The notes below the pieces were generated by a model. The model searched no databases. It worked only from the letters and a program-made list of their open reading frames with translations, and was not told where the DNA came from. The position numbers and the translations under genes are program-made. DNA of 64,000 nucleotides from Mesostigma viride (Eukaryota; Streptophyta; Mesostigmatophyceae; Mesostigmatales; Mesostigmataceae), in assembly GCA_009746045.1 (NCBI GenBank), contig RPFO01000016.1:652895-716894 (forward strand), in the 5' to 3' direction. Shown in pieces: positions 56,288 through 64,000 of the stretch; the first letter of the stretch is position 1, and each line of letters starts with the position of its first letter.

Positions 56288-59200
56288 ATGACCACCATGA
56301 ATGAAAAGCGGGATCCTGCGGGGCAGCAGGATACCGCAGTAGGAAGTGTTGCAGGAAATCGTGTGGGCTTGTCCAGCCGCTCAAATTTCCCGGCGATGTC
56401 GGAGGAGTCCTTTGGAGGAGAAGCAAAGGAGCCGATGGAATCAGAACTTTCAGAGGATGTGCAGCAGTTAGGTATAACCTCGCACGCCGGGACGTCGGTG
56501 GATTACACCTTGATGTCCGTGTCTATCCCGTCCATCACGGTCTTGTGTCTCATGGTCTCGTACACGGTATTTATAACGGCCCTGTGGGCTTCGGAATTCA
56601 AGGATGCGCGGAACGGTGAAGGCAAGGAGGCATTTGAGGCGTACAACCCGCAAACATACGAGGTGGGCATAATGAAAGAACGGGCGTGGTTTACGCATGG
56701 ATCAGGCATGCTCAAAGTTACCATGCCGCAGTTGCTGCGTTACACCCAGCAAAAGGCTGCTTTTCCCTCATGCCCTTGTGGTCAAGTGCGGATGTTTCTG
56801 TACGCATGCCTTTTCGAAAGGTTCACCCGTACGGCTTGTGTCGTTTGCCAGTATCATGAGTGCGCGCTTTCGTCCGATGGTCACTGGGGCCTCACGTAGT
56901 TCCTTAAATGCTGGCCATGTGGTCAGGTCCGCGATTGCTACCGGTATGGATAGTTTCTGCATGTAAGGTGTTAGTACTGGCACATCGTTGATGCTATGGA
57001 TGCAATAGCATGTTTGGTACTCAGCGGAGAAGGTGTGCCGGGGTGTCCATGTCACGGTTTCCTGTGGCAGGTCCCTAAGTTGTCTGGGCTCCAGAACATG
57101 CATGAACGGTTTTGAATGGCTTTGTACTTGTTTTGCTAGTTTTGGAGAAAAGTGGTCCCAGCAGTTTGTCTGTGTGGCGTGTCCATTTTCACTGTCGAGT
57201 CTGTAAGAATCGGGCCTTCGATTTGCGCGCTCTGCCAAGAGCTCAGCATGGATCATGAAGCATGAAACTTTGACTGTCAGGAACTTTCTCCTTGCTAGTA
57301 GTCATCAATTCTAAGGCATCGAAGAATGAAAAGGATTGTTGATTAGGGCGTAGTGCTTGTTTGTTGATACATCATTCATAATTTTCTACAATATGCTGTT
57401 TAATATTTATACCTTTCTATACGATGCTGTTTAGTATTGCTACGTTTCTTTGCTCGCAGAGCTCGATGATATTATGTGTGTAAGGGCGTGGTTGTCTAGG
57501 GCCCTCCCTGTCCCCTTTTCTCTCGCTTGCTTGCGTTTGCTTTGGCTTTTTTTGTCTCTAGCATATCTCGCCGGTGTCTAGTCTTGCGATCATATAAAGC
57601 TTCCCTGCTTGGTAAGCGCAGACACGCTGCCTCATACTGGCTGCTAGCACATGATGGTGTGGTGGGCCAACAGCAGTGCCAGCGGTGTTCCAATCGTTGT
57701 GTGGTTGGTCAACGGAATGGTCCCTAGCCCCAGCGGGGTTTATTGTGGGTCATGCTGCACGGAGAGGCCTTTTAGAGGTTGTTCGTTGGGGTGGTATCAG
57801 GGAGTGGTCTCGGACAATAGGTATAATAACTTGGGAAATTCTTAATAGAAAAATAAGGTTCCTCCCTCAAATGCTATTTTATACGATAACAGGGAGGTAT
57901 CTTGTTTGTGGAGCTGTGGTCCGGAATGGTACCTAGAAGTGTGCTTTGGGGTCTTCTTTGAGGCACATGTGTCGGTATGAGCGGTATGGTATGGGACTTG
58001 ATTAGGCTCTAACGGGTATGGCAGTGCATAAAGGACTAGGAATGGTACTTGGAATGGTATTAACGCGTGTCCCTATCTTTGTTTAGCACAGAAAGCAGTC
58101 CGTTATGAAATAAATTCAATAATCATGGATAAGAGGTCCTCCTTGCCTTCTGCCTATCTGATTTAATGAAGCAAGCCCGGCACGCCCCTCCCACTTGAAA
58201 ACAAAACACTATAATATATCATGTTCTTGCTGTCCTTTCTCTTTTCTCTTGTTCTCTGACAATCGTTTTGCGTCAATCGCATGGTCCCGTCACCCACCCT
58301 CCTTGGCCACCCCTTGCCTGCCCTGTGCCAACCCCTATGCCACCCCTATGCCACCATTAACCCCCCCTCCCCCCCCCCCTCCCCCCCAATGCAGTGGACA
58401 ATGATTGCATTTGGGGTCACGTTCATGGTGTCCACGCTGCAGCTGTGCTTCGAGAGGGACCCTGCCAAGTCAGCGCTGGTACGCTGGGCACCCGCCACCT
58501 GTCCACCCATTAATTAGTCAGTCTCGCGCTCCCATTGGGGTGTCGCAGAGCACAGTAACACCTTATTAGAGTGCTCTCCATCCCTGTTTGTTGCACCATG
58601 AGAAGGGGGGCAGAGACTCCCGTCTTCCCTCAAAGCCATCGGTGGCGCTCATCATAGCTACTCACTGCGTCTCGATCTTGTGCGCGGTGGGTGAAGCCGA
58701 GGAGCGGCTCTGGCTTCCATGGCTGCACCCATGTACCCTCCCCATTCCCGTGCATGCATATTCCCCATGCACCCCTCCCCATGGATCGGGAAAGTGGAGC
58801 CCAGGGGTTGTCTTGTGAATCAGGAGAACACTTGCCCTCCGTGCACACTTGCCCATCCATGCACACGTGCCTTCCCATGCACGCACCCCCCCCCATGCAC
58901 ACACGGTCCCCTTCATGCACCCACGTAGTGACAAATATTCGATTCTCGCATTCATTATAATGGAATACAAATAGTCATAGACGCATGTGCGCACGTACAG
59001 AAGCAGTTGATCATGCCTGACCGCATCATGCTGCTTTCACAGTGGCAGAGTGCTGTACGCACAGGTTCCTGTCCTGCCTGACACAACCCCTCTCTTCTGC
59101 CCTATTTCCCCTCGGCTGTCCTGTGTGTCTCGTGGACCCCCCCACACACACCACCCACACACACACACACACACACCGCCACTCTGCCCCCCTCAACACC

Positions 59201-62200
59201 CCACTCTCCCCTCCCTATCCTTGTGCTGCCATCCGCATTGTCCACGTGCAGAGTTTTTACCTGTGCTACGTGCACTTTTGCGCGTTCTTCTCGTATTATT
59301 TATTAACGGTGCCGGGTACGTTCCCTGGGGTGCTCGGTGCCCCGTGACGGAAGCCAGAAGACATCTCGCAAGGCGACTTCGGCACGCATTTTGTGCCTCT
59401 TAGCTCAGGCCTCGTGTCTTTTGCATCTCCCTTGCGCTTGGTATCTGCAAGCGAGTAGCAAACATGCCTGTGGTTGGAGTCAGCATGGATTTTTATGCAA
59501 CATTATCTTCGTGAAGGTTATGGAAGGTGAACTCCATAACTTCCTCGCCTCCGACCTTTGGTCCCGTGCTGATGCCCGCCACGTGCATTCCTCTCGCCAT
59601 GCACAACTGCGTCTCCTACTGCACGGCGGGGTCACCCAGCCACACACCCTATGTATGCATCCCTTGTGCATCCCTAATTATGCATCCCTAAGTATGCATC
59701 CCTGATTGTGCATCCCTTGTGCATCCCTAATTATGCATCCCTTATGTGTGTTACTTTTTTCATAGTCACCTTAGTTACTGCGGTGCTCTTCTTGGTGCTG
59801 GTCCTATCTGCGATCCGGGTGCACCCACATTGTCCGCCCTCGCTGCCACATGCCCACCGACATGGCCCTTGTGGCGGATCGTGATGCGGGGGTACTTTGA
59901 CCATGGCCGCGGCATCCTCGCATCGGTTCAGATTCCATGTCCCGTCCACTAAACCGTTGAACTATTATAGACATTACAATTGACTGTGTGCATTAGCCAT
60001 ATAATTAGCATGCCATTGCCTTTTCATTCACTGAATTGACACAATCCGAAACCCGGTAATAATCAATCAGACGCGCCACATGGCACCACCCCCCCTCGTA
60101 GGGGGGGGGTGGACATACCTGGAGTGTGCAGTTTAGCTGAGGCGTCCCCCCCCCCCCCTCCACTAATGACTATACCATGATGTATGACAATGATTTGGCG
60201 TATGATACTATTGTGTATATCACGCTGCTGAGGTATCGATGACATAGGCCTCTGCATGTCTCTCCCGTGGCTTGTCTATCACTTGCACCCCCCGGTGACC
60301 CTATCTTGACATGCGCCAGGCTTCCTGCCCGTCACCATCAAACACAACGGCCGCGGCCTCGTGCTGGGGAGATATGTTGAATGGGCGCACACGAGCCCGG
60401 TGCTCGTGCTGCTCTGCGGCAAGATGGCCGTCTCATCGCAAAAAATGGTGGGTGTGGAGATGCTCGGGGGGGATGCTTGGGTTTATCAGAGTTTTGTGTC
60501 AATGCACCGGTGCCCTTTAACCTACTTAGGGGGGTACAAAAGGACGGCCTCTTCCCAGGAGATGGAGTAGGAGAGGGGGTGGGGGGGTGGAGGGGTAGAG
60601 TGAGTGTGTGTGTGAGATCCAGTTATGGCCAAATACTGGAACCCTAAATATTGGAATCCTTTTGCCCCAGGATTCTGTCCAATTGATGCTTTGATTTGTG
60701 GGCGTTCGATATACCAGTTTCCTTTGCCTGGGAAAAGAGCCGCAAGCTGGCAGTCTTCTCCCAACGGGTGACGGGTGCGGATGATGAACTTGCCTATTCC
60801 CTGTGGTTTTTCTATCCATGCCCTTTGGATTTGTATTGTTGCCCTTGGGTGTGCCCCTTCCTATGCCCCAGATTATGCGCCCCCTGATGCCCCTCAGTTA
60901 TGCCCCTACGCATCCCCTGTTCGTGCCCCTAATGTGCCCTTACTTGTGCCCGAATCCATGAAAAGTTTTCCCGTATCTTTGGGCCCGAATTCATGCCTCA
61001 GAGTACGCCCCTAAGCTTGCCCCCTAAGGGTGCCCTTGATCATTATTCGGCCTCCCGTCGCAGGTCGTGGTCACGTTTGCGCTCAACTGGGCGATGCTCG
61101 TGCTGGGCCTGTTTGGCGAGCTGTTCCCGATGCCCTGGATGCTCTACTTTTACCTCGCCTCGGTCTTCTGCCTCTTCCTCGTGAGCAAGAACCTGTGGTG
61201 GATGTTTGAGAGCGCAATGCGCGAGGACACGCTCAACCTCAACCGCAACATTGTGCGCGTCACGCGGCTCCTCTGCCTCGTCCTCTGGTGGATGTTCGGC
61301 GTCGTGTGGGTACGTATATAGTTGCCCTGCGTGACGGTGGAGTGAAAATAAGAAAAAGACCTTTGTGCCGCAACCGCAACATCGTGCGTGCACATAATGA
61401 GGCTTCACTGCCTTGTCCTCTGGTGGGTGTTTGGCGTCCTGTGGGTAAGCACATTTCAGATCCAGGTTGCAGGCATGCGCTGCAACCATGGATATAGTGA
61501 CCATGGGCAATGATCTAGTGAAGTGCGTGAGTGTATATGCCTCAACCGCCACATTGTGCACATGATGAGGCTCGTCTACCTCGTCTACCATCACGGTGGA
61601 TGTTTGGTGCTGTGTGGGCATATATACAGTGACCATCGGCAATGATAGTGACCGGGGTGAGGATATAATGGACCGTGTAGCCTTCCTTGTCTGCCTTGTG
61701 CTCTGGGGGATTCTCGTTGCCGTACAGTGACCCTGGGCAACTACACAATCCAATGGTCTTAAATTAGCGGTATAAAACAGTCCTGTCATGTTATACCCGT
61801 TGTCATCCTTTTCGCGAACGCCTTCACTCCGCGTTGATCTGGCACCTTGATGACCCAGGGCCGACTGCGGAGCCCTACGGCCTTTGACCCCCTCACTGTG
61901 CGCCCCCTGGCTTCTGTGGTCCCTGCAGGTGGTGGCCCAGATGAACGCGATCAGCATGGAGACGGAGGAGGTGCTCTACCAGGTGCTGGACCTGGCGACA
62001 AAGGTGAGAGGCTGGTGGCTGGCTCGTTATTTTGCGAATGCCTGTTTGTGAGTACGGGCGTTCACATGTCGTGTACCCGGTTGCTGGGCCTGGGGACAAG
62101 CTGGGCAACTATTGCACGGTAACTGCAACAGGGGTGAAAACGGTGGCTATCTGACTGCCCATTTCCTTTCTATTCCCCTCTCATGCCATGCTTCTTATTG

Positions 62201-64000
62201 CTACCATCTGCTTTATCTGTCACTCTGTTGTCCGCTTAATCGTTTGAATGACCCCCTTATCCCTTCTTCCCCTACCCACTCCCCACCCCCATGCGCTTAT
62301 GCCGCGTCGTGCACTCTCGCTGTCTCTCCACCATCTGCAACTGCCCATCCTCTTCCCCACCCCCGCGCTCCACACACACACACACAAAAAAAGAATTAAT
62401 AATAAGAAGAAGAAGAAGAAAAAAGAAAAAAAAGAGCACACACCCAGGCCATGTTGTCATTGGCTCTCATTCTGCCGTGTGTACTCTCGGTTACTCTCCA
62501 CCACCTGCCCCCGCTCCTGCTGTCCCCTTGCTCCCCTCCCCGCCCCTCCCAAAAGGCCATGTTCTCCTCTGCTTATTCTATAATTCCTCACGGCTGTGTA
62601 TTCCGTGCACACACTCCCACGCACACGCACCCAACCAACCCCAGGCCATGTTTTCGTCCGCGCTGCTGCTAGGCAACTACCACACGCTTGAGCAGCGGCG
62701 CATCGTCGCGATGATCGCTCTCGAGGAGTGGAAGCGCGTGAAGCTCATCCGCGAGCTGCGCAACGCGCTCACCCACAAGGACCGGTTCCTGTCCTCCATG
62801 TCCCACGAGCTGCGCACGCCGCTCAATGGGATCATAGGGCTCAGCGACAGCGTGCTGGACGGCGCGTGCGGCGCGATCGATAAGAAGCTGCGGTCGAGCA
62901 TTCTCACGATTAGGAACTCGGGGGCGAGGCTGCAGGTGGGTGTATACAGCTACACGCATCCATAATTTGTAACGTACACGGCTACACGTTTCCACCTCCA
63001 CTATCCATTATCCTCATTTCCACATTTCCACCATCATGAATGACTCGACAAACGCGGAAAATAAAACAGCAGGCTCGAGCTACCATGTTCCGGATTCTCC
63101 ATATCTCTGCCCACGCTGGTTGTGTCATGGATGTCATGGTCATTACAGTATATGGTGATGCCATGCCTGCGCTGGTTGTCTCATGGGTGTCATGGTCACT
63201 GTAGTACATAGTACTGCCATGCCTGCGCTGGTTGTCTCATGGATATAGGGCTGTACCCTATGCCGCAAGGCCTGTTTGTTTCAGAAGCTGGATGGGCGCG
63301 CAACTTGTTGGGTAGTTGTTCATTCTACGGGGGAAGGCGGTGGATTAGGAGAATGTTGTTCTCACAAGCACATCGAATACCCTAGGTAGCCGGCAGCATA
63401 GCTTGCTCGTGATATACAATTCGGGCACAAAGCTGCAGGTGGGCAGTCTGATTGTACCACGAATGACTTGATACCCACTTTTTTTTCTCAGGTGGTTGAG
63501 TAGGTGTGCATAAGTCTATCATGGGCACCCTCCTGCAGTGGGTGCGCACGGAGCCATTCTATCATGATTTGGTAATTCTGACCCCGTTGCCCTGCCCAAC
63601 CCACCTGCCAGCCCTTCTCACCCCCGCCCCCCCCTTTTCTCTCCAATCCCCATGGCTGCGCCTGCCGCACCCGCCCCACCCCATCCCCCGCCATCCCCCT
63701 GCACCCCCCCCCCCTCCCCCCCCCAGGCCCTGATCAATAACATCCTGGACACAACCAGCTTCTGCGGCAACAGCTACGAGCTCCACAAGGAGAAGGTCAA
63801 CGTGCATGAGATCGTCGACGACGTCATGTTCCTCCTGCGACCGCTCGTGCGCCAGGGCGTCCAACTCGTGAACAACATCGACGCCGACGCGGTCGGATTG
63901 CTCGGCGACCGCGCGTGCATCATCCAGATCCTCTACAGCCTTCTCGGGAACAGCGTCAAGTTCACCGAGAAGGGGAGCATCACCGTGTACGGCCAGCTGT
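56288..64000 (+). CDS. HKR: Histidine-kinase rhodopsin (enzyme rhodopsin), 5' part, runs off the window
   Basis: Exons 56288-56662, 58395-58478, 59252-59315, 60320-60447, 61064-61309, 61929-62003, 62645-62935, 63727 to the end; GT-AG, phases consistent; 512 codons so far. An acidic N-terminus and an extra helix (about residues 75-101, PSITVLCLMVSYTVFITAL) precede the rhodopsin. TM1 is WTMIAFGVTFMVST, TM2 SFYLCYVHFCAFFSYYLL, TM3 GRYVEWAHTSPVLVLLC with Glu195 as counterion. TM4-5 lie in one exon, TM6 is VLWWMFGVVW, and TM7 is YQVLDLATK with Asp320 and the retinal Lys324 at the exon end. A linker helix leads to the phospho-acceptor His378 in SHELRTPLNG. The N-box of the ATPase domain is LLGNSVKFTEKG (Asn496). 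Such proteins couple light to histidine phosphorylation; a response regulator and cyclase domain often follow and would lie beyond the window. Confidence 0.93.
56768..57256 (-). other. Antisense ORF in intron 1 of the rhodopsin kinase gene, unrecognised
   Basis: A 162-residue frame from ATG to stop, with a balanced amino-acid composition (AIADLTTWPAFKELREAPVT and similar), unlike the repeat-derived ORFs nearby. No motif is recognised. It may be part of a mobile element or a chance ORF. Confidence 0.2.
58527..58645 (+). repeat. Diverged copy of the 'CTCCCGTTGGGGAG' leader
   Basis: ttaattagtcagtctcgcgc, tcccattggggtgtcgcaga and gcagagactcccgtcttccc follow the order of the leader at 26490-26660. 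It lies in intron 2 of the rhodopsin kinase gene. Confidence 0.55.
58700..58960 (+). repeat. Degenerate 'cccatgcac' repeats
   Basis: Units such as cccatgcacacgtgccttcc recur (catgcac / ccatgcacc) between about 58735 and 58925, in intron 2 of the rhodopsin kinase gene. A (CA)n tract follows at 59144-59176, and 'tatgcatccct' units lie at 59650-59745 in intron 3. Confidence 0.7.
61368..61740 (+). repeat. Decaying copies of exon 5's end with its donor, in intron 5 of the rhodopsin kinase gene
   Basis: The true exon ends with caaccgcaacattgtgcgcg ... gtcgtgtgg|gtacgt (61237-61315). Copies follow at 61371-61450 (ending gtcctgtgg|gtaagc), 61540-61615 (ending gctgtgtgg|gcatat) and, more degenerate, about 61672-61740. 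Between them lie 'tacagtgaccatgggcaatg' linkers. The first copy keeps a good donor but has a shifted frame. Confidence 0.8.
63020..63260 (-). repeat. Dispersed 'GAGCTACCATGGTCCGGATTC' repeat with tandem tails
   Basis: Plus-strand: gcaggctcgagctaccatgt, ccggattctccat, then three repeats of a ~60-bp unit (gcctgcgctggttgtctcat, gg(a/g)tgtcatggtcactgtagt). It lies in intron 7 of the rhodopsin kinase gene and matches 31335-31595 and 10612-10710. Confidence 0.65.

Overview
The window looks like nuclear DNA of a green alga (chlorophyte or prasinophyte type). It has intron-rich genes with GT-AG splice sites and C-rich tracts before acceptors, and GC-rich exons in AT-richer or low-complexity surroundings. 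It also has a histidine-kinase rhodopsin, plant-type Mpv17 and borate/bicarbonate (SLC4/BOR) proteins, and tyrosine-recombinase retrotransposons of the PAT/Ngaro kind. No bacterial operon structure, CRISPR array, rRNA or tRNA was seen. The lineage is inferred from gene content; the species is not identified.

Layout. 1-1526: retrotransposon debris. 1527-6916: an almost intact tyrosine-recombinase (YR) retrotransposon with split direct repeats A1-gag-pol-B1-A2-B2. 6985-9749: decayed non-LTR ORF1 and unrecognised sequence. 9750-18417 (minus): an SLC4/BOR anion transporter with eight phase-consistent exons (about 686 aa). 19923-21976 (plus): a three-exon Mpv17/PMP22 membrane protein. 22250-31165: a transposon graveyard. 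It holds a non-LTR reverse transcriptase pseudogene split by a TTAA-flanked non-autonomous element, a second copy of that element of identical length, and ORF1 and endonuclease fragments. 32018 to about 50934 (minus): a PIG-W/GWT1 inositol acyltransferase gene (GPI-anchor synthesis) of at least 14 small exons. Its introns hold a 3.5-kb 16-bp/48-bp satellite and a decayed second YR retrotransposon in antisense. 51000-56287: minisatellites and unrecognised sequence. 56288 to the window end (plus): the 5' part of a histidine-kinase rhodopsin, with an extra N-terminal helix, seven rhodopsin helices with the retinal lysine, the phospho-acceptor H-box and the start of the ATPase domain.

Most notable. 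(1) An NPGP '2A-like' motif lies between RNase H and recombinase in both YR elements. (2) Exon edges together with their splice sites are duplicated, often several times, inside the neighbouring introns of three different host genes. (3) The two 1726-bp TTAA elements carry hairpins in which one base pair differs consistently between the copies. (4) The rhodopsin kinase has unusual residues in helices 3, 4 and 6. All exon models were made by eye from reading frame, splice consensus, phase and family resemblance; no search or transcript data were used.
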